A stretch of DNA of 47,271 bases from JACDBZ01 sp036262075 (GTDB lineage Bacteria; Chloroflexota; Limnocylindria; QHBO01), in NCBI GenBank assembly GCA_036262075.1, contig DATAJO010000019.1, positions 1 through 47,271 of the forward strand, written 5' to 3'. Shown piece by piece: positions 40,347 to 47,271 of the stretch (position 1 is its first letter; every line of letters starts with the position of its first letter). The notes beneath the pieces were generated by a model. That model made no database searches. It worked only from the letters and a program-made list of their open reading frames with translations, and had not been told where the DNA came from. Position numbers and translations under genes: made by a program.

Positions 40347-41233
40347 CGGCGCAGCCTCGGATCGAGCGCCTCGCGCAGGCCGTCGCCGAGGAGGTTGAAG
40401 CCGAGCACCGACAGCACGATGGCGATGCCGGGGAAGAACGCGAGCCACACGGCCTGGTTGAGGTAGCGGTACGTGTCGGACAGCATCGTCCCCCACTCCG
40501 GCGTGCTCGGATCCGGCGGGCCGAGGCCGAGGAAGCCGAGGGCGGCGGCGTCGACCACGGCCGTCGCCAGCGCGAGGGTGGCCTGCACGATGAGCGGGCC
40601 CACGGCGTTCGGCAGCATGTGCTTCAGGAGGATCGTCGGCCCGCCGACGCCGACCGAGCGGGCCGCGACGACGTAATCGGCCTCGCGCAGGCCGAGGAGG
40701 CTGCCGCGTAGCAGCCGCGCGAAGATCGGCACGTTGACGACCGCGATGGCGATCGCGATCTGCACCACGCCGCGGCCGAGGAAGCTGACGACCACGATCG
40801 CGAACAGCAGGCCGGGAATGGCGAGCATGATGTCGACGCCACGCATGATCACGGAGTCGACCCAGCCCCGGAAGTAGCCCGCCAGGGCCCCGAAGAAGGC
40901 GCCGATGGAGACGCCGATGGCGACCGACAGGACCGCGATGCCGAGCGTCAGGCGCGACCCGAACACGATGCGCGAGAAGACGTCCTGGCCCTGCACGTTC
41001 GTCCCGAACCAGTGCTCCGCCGAGGGCGGCAGGTAGCTGTCGGCGAGGTTGCCGCGGGTCGGGTCGAACGGCGCGAGGAACGGCGCGAAGATCGCCATGA
41101 GCACGAAGACGATGACGATCGTGCCGCCGATGATCGCCGCCGGGCTGCGCCGCATGCGGCGGAACGCGTCGCGCCACAGGCCGACCGCCTGATCCTCGGT
41201 CGCCGGTCCGAACGTCGCCTCGGCGGTGGTCAT
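40343..41233 (-). CDS. Peptide ABC transporter permease (DppC/OppC type)
   Basis: The 296-aa inner-membrane protein has the family start FRRMRRSPAAIIGGTIV, HWFGTNVQGQDVFSRIVFG, about six membrane helices and the EAA loop LREADYVVAARSVGVGGPTILLKHMLPN, which docks on an ATPase. It overlaps the DppD-type gene. The ATG overlaps the DppB-type stop by 4 bp. Confidence 0.95.
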   Translation of the reverse strand: MTTAEATFGPATEDQAVGLWRDAFRRMRRSPAAIIGGTIVIVFVLMAIFAPFLAPFDPTRGNLADSYLPPSAEHWFGTNVQGQDVFSRIVFGSRLTLGIAVLSVAIGVSIGAFFGALAGYFRGWVDSVIMRGVDIMLAIPGLLFAIVVVSFLGRGVVQIAIAIAVVNVPIFARLLRGSLLGLREADYVVAARSVGVGGPTILLKHMLPNAVGPLIVQATLALATAVVDAAALGFLGLGPPDPSTPEWGTMLSDTYRYLNQAVWLAFFPGIAIVLSVLGFNLLGDGLREALDPRLRR

Positions 41234-42237
41234 GCGTACCGGATCCTCGGGTTCAGAAACGCGTAGCTCACGTCCACGATGAGGTTCACGAGGATGAAGA
41301 TCAACGCCAGCAGCATGACGCCGCTCTGGATGACCTGGTAGTCGCTGTTGACGACGGCGTCATAGATCCATTTCCCGACCCCGGCCCAGCCGAAGATCGT
41401 CTCGGTCAGGATCGCCCCGCCGAGCAGCAGGCCGGTCTGGAGGCCGATGACCGTCACCACCGGCAGCATCGCGTTGCGCAGCACGTGCCGGCTGTCGACG
41501 TCGCTCTGGGGCAGCCCCTTCGCGTACGCGGTGCGGACGTAGTCCTCGTTGAGGACGTCGACGACGCTCGCCCGGGTGATGCGCATGATGATGGCGAGCG
41601 GGATCGTCCCGAGCGCGATGCCGGGCAGCACGAGATGGCGTAACGCGTCGACCATCCCGCCCCATTCGCCGGCCAGCGCCGCGTCGATGGTCATGAAGTT
41701 CGTCACCCGCGGGATCGAGTACTCGATGAGGTCGATCCGCCCCGAGTCGGGCAGGATCGGGAACTGGATGGCGAAGGCCCACTTGAGCATGAGGCCGAGG
41801 AAGAAGATCGGAATGCTGATCCCGACCAGCGACACGACGTTCCCGACCTGGTCGACCCAGGTGCCGCGCCGTTTCGCGGTGAGCAGGCCGAGCGGGATGC
41901 CGAGGATCAGGGCGAACGTCATCGCCGCGATGGCGAGCTCGATCGTGGCCGGGAAGCGCTGAAGGAAGTCGTCGGTGACGTTCCGGTTGGTGATGAAGCT
42001 CTCGCCGAGGTCGAGGCGCGCGAACCCGGAGATGTACTCCCAGTACTGGACCCACAGCGGCTGATCCAGCCCGAGCGCCTCGCGCACGCGCGCGAGCCCC
42101 TGCGGGGTGGCGCGCTCGCCGAGGATGGCGCTCGCCGGATCGCCGGGGAGCATCCTGGCGAGGACGAAGACGATCGCCGTCAGCCCGAGCAGGATCGGAA
42201 TGAGGAGCAGCAGCCGCCTCAGGATGAACTTGCCCAC
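41230..42237 (-). CDS. Peptide ABC transporter permease (DppB/OppB type)
   Basis: The 335-aa permease has the N-terminal helix FILRRLLLLIPILLGLTAIVFVLARMLPGDPA, about six transmembrane helices, and the EAA loop EDYVRTAYAKGLPQSDVDSRHVLRNAMLP. GTG start with GGGAG 5 nt upstream. It is separated from the binding-protein gene by a 106-bp gap with a hairpin, so the binding protein can be made in excess. Confidence 0.95.
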   Translation of the reverse strand: MGKFILRRLLLLIPILLGLTAIVFVLARMLPGDPASAILGERATPQGLARVREALGLDQPLWVQYWEYISGFARLDLGESFITNRNVTDDFLQRFPATIELAIAAMTFALILGIPLGLLTAKRRGTWVDQVGNVVSLVGISIPIFFLGLMLKWAFAIQFPILPDSGRIDLIEYSIPRVTNFMTIDAALAGEWGGMVDALRHLVLPGIALGTIPLAIIMRITRASVVDVLNEDYVRTAYAKGLPQSDVDSRHVLRNAMLPVVTVIGLQTGLLLGGAILTETIFGWAGVGKWIYDAVVNSDYQVIQSGVMLLALIFILVNLIVDVSYAFLNPRIRYA

Positions 42238-42286
42238 GTCGCTCCCGGTATCAAACCCCTCGCCCGTTCCGGGCGTCGAATGGTGA

Positions 42287-42318
42287 GAGAGGGCCCCGGC
42301 ATCGGCCGAGGCCCTCTC
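42287..42318 (-). terminator. Hairpin between binding-protein and permease genes
   Basis: The stem GAGAGGGCC / GGCCCTCTC with a 14-nt loop lies 26 bp past the binding-protein stop. It probably gives partial termination, as is common in binding-protein transporter operons. Confidence 0.72.
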
Positions 42319-42343
42319 AGTCTACGCGAGGGTCAGCGAGCGA

Positions 42344-44122
42344 CTACTCGTCGCTGAGCCACACCGTCTTGAAGCTCTCCGAACCGGTCGGGTTCGGCTC
42401 GTAGCCCTGGACCGCACTGGTGAAGGCAAGCGCCGTGTCACCGTGGACCAGGGTCACGAAGCAGACGTTCTCGTGGATCAGGGCCGCGGCCTCGCCCCAC
42501 GCTTCGCCACGAGCCTCGGGCTCGACCTCGGCTTCGGCGGCGTTGATCGCGTCCTCGAGGCCATCGACGTCGCAGCCGAACTGCGCCGCGGGCGCGCCCT
42601 GGCTGTAGCCGAAGTGGATCCCGTAGAAGTTCCCGGGATCGTCCCAGTCACCGGTCCAGCCGAGGAAGTGCATGTCGTAGTAGCCGTTCTGAGCGTCGAA
42701 CAGGTAGCCGGGGCTATCCCAGATGTCGCTCTGCGAGTTCACGACGAACCCGGCATCCTCGAGCATCTGCTTGATGGCCTCGTGCAGTCCGCGCGGATCC
42801 GGCATGTACGGACGCGTGACCTCGGTCGGGTACCAGAAGTTGATCGTCGCCGGATTGTCCGGCCCGTAGCCGGCCTCCTCCAGCAGCGCTGCCGCGCCCT
42901 CGGGGTCGAACGCGACCTCCGGGACGGCGGCGCCGACCACATCGGCCCACTGGCTGGTCTCGGGCATGAACGTGTGCGCCACGGAGCCGCGACCGCCGTA
43001 GAACGGACCGATCAGGGCCTCGCGGTCGATCGCCATGGCCACGGCCTGGCGGACGGCCAGCTCCTGGAGCGGCGACGGCTCGTCGCCGTAGATCTCCTCG
43101 AGATCCGACCGGGCCGCATCACCCTGGAGGTTCGCGACCGTCTCGCGCGCCGTCGGGGTGAGCCCGAGATAGAGCGTGTTGAACGAGAGCCGCTCGACGA
43201 GCTGGAAGCCCTCGCTCTCGACCGTCTCGTAGTCGGACGGGTTCACCAGGTCGATGCCCTGGACGCTGCCGCCCTGGAGGGCCTGCAGCCGAGCGGCGCC
43301 ATCCGCGTTCGGGACGATGATGACCCGATCGAGGTAGGCCGGCTCATCCCAGTAGTCCTCGTTGCGGACGAGGGTCGCGCTCTCGTCGGGGATGTACTCC
43401 TCGAGGATGAACGGACCGGTGCCGCCCTGGACGACGTCGGTGCCGAGCGTGCTGGCCGCATCGCCGGCATTCGTCGACTCGAGGATCGCCGGGCTCACGA
43501 TCCCGAAGCACGGGAGCGCGAGGCCATACAGGAAGTTCGGGTTCGGCTCACGGAGCGTCACCGTGACGGTGAACTCGTCGGTCGCCTCGATGCTCTGCAT
43601 GAGGTTGTCCGGGCCGAAGCCGTCGAACACCGCGTCGTAGTAGTACGCGTCCGCCTGGAGCTCGGCCGGCAGGTTCTGCCAGCGCTCGAAGTTCGCGACG
43701 ACGGCATCGGCGTTGAGCGGGGTGCCGTCGTGGAACGTCGCGTTCTCACGCAGATGGAAGACGTACTCGGTACCGTCCGGCTCGCCCTCCCAGCTCTCGG
43801 CGAGCACGCCCACGAGCTCGCTGGTCGAGCCCGGCGCCAGGTCGACGAGCGTCTCGTAAGCCTGCTGCAGGACGCGGAACGACTCGCCGTCGCTCGTCAG
43901 GACCGGGTCGAGGCTCGACGCCAGGCGAGAGCCGGCGAAGACGAGCGTGCCACCCGCCTGCGGTTCACCACCGCCCGATGAGGGCTCCGGGGCCTCCGAC
44001 TCCGCGCCGGTCGACTCGCCCGCATCGGACGTGTCCGGCTCGGTGCTCGCTCCGCCGTCGCCGCACGCGGCGAGGACGAGGGCGAGGATCGCGAAGAGGG
44101 AGACCAATCTCCAGGTTCGCAT
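42344..44122 (-). CDS. Peptide ABC transporter substrate-binding lipoprotein (SBP_bac_5)
   Basis: The product is 592 aa. It begins with a lipoprotein signal: basic MRTWR, hydrophobic core, lipobox LAAC with Cys20 as the lipidated residue, then a Ser/Glu/Pro linker. The mature protein has the family-5 pattern (LDPVLTSDGESFRVLQQAYETLV, VFHLRENATFHDGTPLNADAV, WDDPGNFYG). It binds peptides outside and delivers them to the permeases. ATG at 44122 has GGAGGA 6 nt upstream; the in-frame GTG at 44128 is too close to it. Confidence 0.95.
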   Translation of the reverse strand: MRTWRLVSLFAILALVLAACGDGGASTEPDTSDAGESTGAESEAPEPSSGGGEPQAGGTLVFAGSRLASSLDPVLTSDGESFRVLQQAYETLVDLAPGSTSELVGVLAESWEGEPDGTEYVFHLRENATFHDGTPLNADAVVANFERWQNLPAELQADAYYYDAVFDGFGPDNLMQSIEATDEFTVTVTLREPNPNFLYGLALPCFGIVSPAILESTNAGDAASTLGTDVVQGGTGPFILEEYIPDESATLVRNEDYWDEPAYLDRVIIVPNADGAARLQALQGGSVQGIDLVNPSDYETVESEGFQLVERLSFNTLYLGLTPTARETVANLQGDAARSDLEEIYGDEPSPLQELAVRQAVAMAIDREALIGPFYGGRGSVAHTFMPETSQWADVVGAAVPEVAFDPEGAAALLEEAGYGPDNPATINFWYPTEVTRPYMPDPRGLHEAIKQMLEDAGFVVNSQSDIWDSPGYLFDAQNGYYDMHFLGWTGDWDDPGNFYGIHFGYSQGAPAAQFGCDVDGLEDAINAAEAEVEPEARGEAWGEAAALIHENVCFVTLVHGDTALAFTSAVQGYEPNPTGSESFKTVWLSDE

Positions 44123-44176
44123 CCACACTCCTCCAGTTAGGAATTCGCTGGATTGGACATCACTAGTGGATCAACG

Positions 44177-44206
44177 CTCCGGCGCGGTGCCCGGCTCGCG
44201 CCGGAG
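44177..44206 (-). terminator. Hairpin after sigma/anti-sigma genes
   Basis: A 9-bp perfect stem (CTCCGGCGC / GCGCCGGAG) with a 12-nt loop lies downstream of the anti-sigma stop. A second imperfect hairpin, CTAGTCTCG with CGAG-C-ACTAG (44231-44259), covers the stop codon. Confidence 0.6.
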
Positions 44207-44255
44207 TCCGGAGGTGATCCGAACGGTGCGCTAGTCTCGCACACTCTGTCGAGCA

Positions 44256-44993
44256 CTAGGTAGGTTCCCCGGCCTCGGGGATGGCGGACTCCGCGGGCTG
44301 CGCCTCGTTCGCATCGGGCTCGACGTCCTGGTCGACGAGCGCCGGCTCGTGGGCGAGCGGTGGCGGCGTGACCGTGGCCGGGGCCGGCTCCTCCGGCGCG
44401 CTGCCGGGATCGTCGTCCGGCGGGGCGGTGAGGATGGCGACCAGGTTGCTGGCGTCGACATTGAGGACGATGCCCTCCGGGTCGGGCTGCGCGTTGAGCA
44501 CCATCTGCTGCTGCTCGGCCGCCTCGTTGTTCCCGCCACCGGCAAGGCGCGGCAGCCGATCCCAGGCCGAGGGAACGCCCACCGTGTCGGTGATCGGGGC
44601 GGGGCTCGGCACGTCCGCGCTGGGGCCGATGAGCGTGACGACCTGGGTGTTCAGGGCGAGCACGAGCGCGAGGCCGGTGCCGGCCATGGCGCTGAGCGTC
44701 CGCGCCGCGCCGAGGGCGTCACCCGACCGGCGCCACGGCCACGGCAGGCGCGACCGCTCGGGCTGCTGGGCGAGCACGAGCACCTGGTTCCAGACCGTCG
44801 ACGGCGGCTCGACGCCCTCGACTCGCGCGGCGAGCGCGGCCCGCAGCTGGCGGATGAGCTCGCGGTCGCAGCCGACCTCGTCGCGGCATTCGCGGCAGCT
44901 CGACAGGTGGTCGATATGGAGCTCGGAGTCGGGTCCGAACTCGCCGAAGCGGGTCATGTCGAGGATCGCGCGGCGCGATCGGGCGCAGCTCAT
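44256..44993 (-). CDS. Anti-sigma factor with zinc-binding N-terminus (ZAS-type)
   Basis: The 245-aa product starts with a ZAS-like domain containing HIDHLSSCRECRDEV (His-x3-Cys-x2-Cys), which binds the sigma factor. A hydrophobic segment (about 93-116) would anchor it. The distal part is Pro/Glu/Asp-rich with NVDASNLVAIL and is predicted outside the membrane. The ATG overlaps the sigma stop by 4 bp (ATGA). Release of sigma by an extracytoplasmic or redox signal is typical for the family. No protease or sensor partner is visible here. Confidence 0.83.
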   Translation of the reverse strand: MSCARSRRAILDMTRFGEFGPDSELHIDHLSSCRECRDEVGCDRELIRQLRAALAARVEGVEPPSTVWNQVLVLAQQPERSRLPWPWRRSGDALGAARTLSAMAGTGLALVLALNTQVVTLIGPSADVPSPAPITDTVGVPSAWDRLPRLAGGGNNEAAEQQQMVLNAQPDPEGIVLNVDASNLVAILTAPPDDDPGSAPEEPAPATVTPPPLAHEPALVDQDVEPDANEAQPAESAIPEAGEPT

Positions 44994-45586
44994 CGCGGGA
45001 TCCGGACGGCGTTCGGCCCGGAGACCGCCACGCGCCGCTCCTCGGGGAGCCGGACGCGGAGCGCCTTGAGGGCGTAGTGGAGGCGGGACTTCATCGTCCC
45101 GACGTTGCAGTCGGCGATCTCGGCCGCCTCGGCCAGGGAGTAGCCGTGGAGGTAGTACAGGATGATCGCCGTCTGCTGCTTCGGCGGAAGCGCGTCGATG
45201 CCGCGCTGGAGGACGTCGAGCACCTCGCGCGACTCGACGACCTGGTCGGGCCGCGCGGCGAGGTCGACGACGAGGTTGGTGATCAGGCTCGTGATCGGCT
45301 CGGCGAGCGTCTTGCGCCGGCTGACGCGGCTGTAGCACAGGTTGATCGTCACGCGCTGGAGCCACGGGAGCGGCGACCGTGACGGGTCGAGCCGCTCCCG
45401 GACGCGGTACGCCTTGACGAAGCAGTCCTGGAGCACCTCCTCCGCCAGGAACGGATCGCGCGTGATCGCAAGCGCGGTCTGGTAGACGGGGCGCTTGAAG
45501 GTATTGAAGAACTCCTCGAACGCGTCAAGGTCCCCGGACTGCATGCGCTCGACGAGATCGTTCGGCTGCTTGTGTTCCACGGGCAC
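44990..45586 (-). CDS. ECF-type RNA polymerase sigma factor
   Basis: The 198-aa product has sigma region 2 (DLDAFEEFFNTFKRPVYQTAL, DPFLAEEVLQDCFVKAYR, LPWLQRVTINLCYS) and region 4 (IDALPPKQQTAIILYYLHGYSLAEAAEIADCNVGTMKSRLHYALKALR). No region 3 is present, so it is a group 4 (ECF) factor. GTG at 45586 was chosen; GTG at 45580 is equally possible and no Shine-Dalgarno is seen for either. It is coupled to its anti-sigma factor. Confidence 0.93.
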   Translation of the reverse strand: MPVEHKQPNDLVERMQSGDLDAFEEFFNTFKRPVYQTALAITRDPFLAEEVLQDCFVKAYRVRERLDPSRSPLPWLQRVTINLCYSRVSRRKTLAEPITSLITNLVVDLAARPDQVVESREVLDVLQRGIDALPPKQQTAIILYYLHGYSLAEAAEIADCNVGTMKSRLHYALKALRVRLPEERRVAVSGPNAVRIPR

Positions 45587-45749
45587 CTGTGCCGATCGGC
45601 CGCGGTTGGGGTTTGTGATAGTACCCCTGCGCGTCGAGATAGGTTCAGACCGCGCAGGCGCGTCCGAGACAGGACGAGCCGATGCGCCCCTCGGTTCCCG
45701 ACGTGATCGCTCCTTCACCCACCGGTTCGTACGCGGCACGTTGCGCCCG

Positions 45750-47271
45750 TCAGGCGCCCTCGGCGGCCCCGTCGTCGAACGCGTGGCGCAGGTCCGGCCG
45801 CCGGGCGGCGGCCGCCTCGTCGAGCCTGCCGACGGGCGTGGTCGTCGGCGCGCGCTTGATCGACTCCGGATCGGTGGCGGCGCGCGCGGCGATGTCGCGC
45901 ATGACGTCGACGAATCGGTCGAGCGTCTCCAGGCTTTCGGTCTCGGTCGGCTCGACCATCATCGCCTCCTCGACGATGAGCGGGAAATAGATCGTCGGCG
46001 GATGGATGCCCTCGTCGAGGATGGCCTTGGCGATGTCGAGCGTCGTGACCCCGTGCTCCCGCTTCTGACGCCGGCCGCTGAACACGACCTCGTGCTTGCT
46101 CAGGCGGTCGTACGGCAGGTCGTACACGTCGTGGAGCTTCACGCGCAGGTAGTTCGCGGCCAGGACGGCGTCCTCGCTCACCGCGCGCAGGCCGGCGTCG
46201 CCGTTCGAGCGGATGTACGTGTAGGCGCGCACGAACATCCCGAAGTTGCCGTAGCAGCTGCGCACCTTGCCGATGCTCTTCGGGCGGTCCTCGTCGAGCG
46301 CGAAGCGCGCGCCCGGCGTCGAGCGGCCGGCCCACGCGTTTGCGCGGAGCTCGTCGGGGTCGCCATCCACGAGCACCGGCATCGGTGCCGGCAGGTACGG
46401 CTCGAGCCGCTCGCTGACGCCCACCGGCCCGGCGCCCGGACCGCCGCCGCCGTGCGGCGTGCTGAAGGTCTTGTGCAGGTTGAAGTGCATGACGTCGAAG
46501 CCCGCCTCGCCGGCCCGGAAGCGGCCGAGGATGGCGTTGAGGTTCGCGCCGTCCATGTAGGCGATCGCGCCGGCCTCGTGGACCGCGGCCACGACCTGGT
46601 CGATCTGGTCCTCGAAGATGCCGAGGGTCGACGGGTTCGTGATCATCAGCGCCGCGACATCCGGACCGAGGGCCGCGCGGAGCGCGTCGAGGTCGATCCC
46701 GCCCCGCTCGTTCGACCGGATCGTGACCGTTTGATAGCCGACCATCGTCGCCGTCGCCGGGTTCGTGCCGTGGGCCGAGTCCGGCACGAGGACCTTCGTG
46801 CGCCGCTCGCCCTCGCCCCGGTCGCGGTGGTAGGCGCGCGTCATGAGCATGCCGGTCAGCTCGCCGTGGGCGCCGGCGGCCGGCTGGAGCGAGACCGCCG
46901 AGAAGCCGCTGATCTCCTTCAGCAGCTCGGCCAGGAGCCACATCACCTCGAGCGAGCCCTGCGCGAGCTCGGGCGGGTCCAGCGGGTGCGACTCGGCGAA
47001 GCCCGGCAGCCCGGCGGCCCACTCGTTGACCTTGGGGTTGTACTTCATCGTGCACGACCCGAGCGGGTAGAACCCGAGGTCGATGGCGTGGTTGAGGTGC
47101 GCGAGCCGGTTGAAATGCCGCAGCAGCTCGAGCTCGCTCACCTCCGGCAGCCGCGGGGCGGACGACCGCAGCGCCGATGTGGGCAGCTCCGGCTGCGACG
47201 CCGCGGCCTCACGCGCCGCCGAGGACGGCTGCGGGAACCGCACGCCGCGGCGGCCGGGGCGCGAGCGCTCG
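45750..47271 (-). CDS. gcvPB: Glycine dehydrogenase (decarboxylating) subunit 2, 5' end cut by window edge
   Basis: About 507 codons are visible. The PLP-binding subunit of a split P-protein: GFYPLGSCTMKYNPKVNEW, SLQPAAGAHGELTGMLM, DSAHGTNPATA, and the Schiff-base Lys in NLHKTFSTPHGGGGPGAGP. It decarboxylates glycine in the glycine cleavage system. Reading upstream of the GTG at 47243, the frame stays open with ERSRPGRRGVRFP, the conserved N-terminal block, so the true start lies outside the window. Its partner gcvPA should be upstream. Confidence 0.95.
   Translation of the reverse strand, partial: ERSRPGRRGVRFPQPSSAAREAAASQPELPTSALRSSAPRLPEVSELELLRHFNRLAHLNHAIDLGFYPLGSCTMKYNPKVNEWAAGLPGFAESHPLDPPELAQGSLEVMWLLAELLKEISGFSAVSLQPAAGAHGELTGMLMTRAYHRDRGEGERRTKVLVPDSAHGTNPATATMVGYQTVTIRSNERGGIDLDALRAALGPDVAALMITNPSTLGIFEDQIDQVVAAVHEAGAIAYMDGANLNAILGRFRAGEAGFDVMHFNLHKTFSTPHGGGGPGAGPVGVSERLEPYLPAPMPVLVDGDPDELRANAWAGRSTPGARFALDEDRPKSIGKVRSCYGNFGMFVRAYTYIRSNGDAGLRAVSEDAVLAANYLRVKLHDVYDLPYDRLSKHEVVFSGRRQKREHGVTTLDIAKAILDEGIHPPTIYFPLIVEEAMMVEPTETESLETLDRFVDVMRDIAARAATDPESIKRAPTTTPVGRLDEAAAARRPDLRHAFDDGAAEGA

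Noticed and set aside
42344..42350. Riboswitch or attenuator upstream of dppB
   Set aside because: Only a simple hairpin is seen between the genes and no aptamer-like structure is recognised.
47241..47243. GTG at 47243 as the gcvPB start
   Set aside because: The conserved block ERSRPGRRGVRFP continues upstream in frame to the window edge, so the gene is truncated there.

Overview
This 47.3 kb window is GC-rich (about 70 %), densely packed and almost entirely coding, with most genes on the minus strand. It looks like a chromosomal piece of a free-living, high-GC, probably monoderm-type bacterium. A two-subunit glycine decarboxylase (GcvPB), CIRCE-controlled groESL, GatCAB, an ABC peptide-uptake lipoprotein and many small uncharacterised proteins would fit Chloroflexota (a Limnocylindria-like lineage) or, less well, Actinomycetota. 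No rRNA or tRNA is present, so this placement is an inference from gene content.

Left part (1-10 kb): a secreted subtilase runs off the left edge. Next come two small uncharacterised plus-strand genes. They are followed by a minus-strand run of GatB, a glycogen-debranching-type glucosidase, an inositol-phosphatase-family enzyme, and a membrane sensor kinase with its LuxR-type regulator. 10-18 kb: a PPK2 polyphosphate kinase, a methyltransferase and an aminotransferase in a tightly overlapping set; a protein with a nuclease-like C-terminal domain; a 750-bp gap with two near-identical 184-bp repeats; DUF1684 and glyoxalase-fold proteins; then gatCA. 18-28 kb: a divergent hydrolase/MFS pair, then an overlapping minus-strand series (YCII-family protein, a 34-aa membrane peptide, PcrA helicase, two DinB-fold proteins, a terpene-cyclase-like toroid, LigA ligase, OsmC). 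The pcrA, ligA, gatCA and gatB genes within about 19 kb resemble the pcrA-ligA...gatCAB neighbourhood of Bacillus.

28-36 kb: groESL behind two tandem CIRCE operators; a small membrane protein; metG with tatD, which probably starts at a CTG codon overlapping the metG stop; an FAD/NAD oxidoreductase; and a complete IS481-family insertion sequence lying exactly on the stop codon of a tiny zinc-knuckle gene; then ssb. 36-47 kb: a split glutamine-dependent NAD synthetase (separate synthetase and glutaminase genes) at the end of a dipeptide/oligopeptide ABC transporter operon, an ECF sigma/anti-sigma pair, and the 3' part of gcvPB.

The most notable signals are not genes. The heptamer GCATCGG/CCGATGC is repeated about 78 times across the window. 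At least eight genes have a -10-like hexamer 6-8 nt before the start codon, which suggests leaderless mRNAs. Three 7-bp repeats at exact 11-bp pitch sit in front of ssb, and a cluster of TCCGTACC/GGTACGGA sites lies upstream of the gene at 2173. The methionyl-tRNA synthetase lacks both histidines of its HIGH motif.
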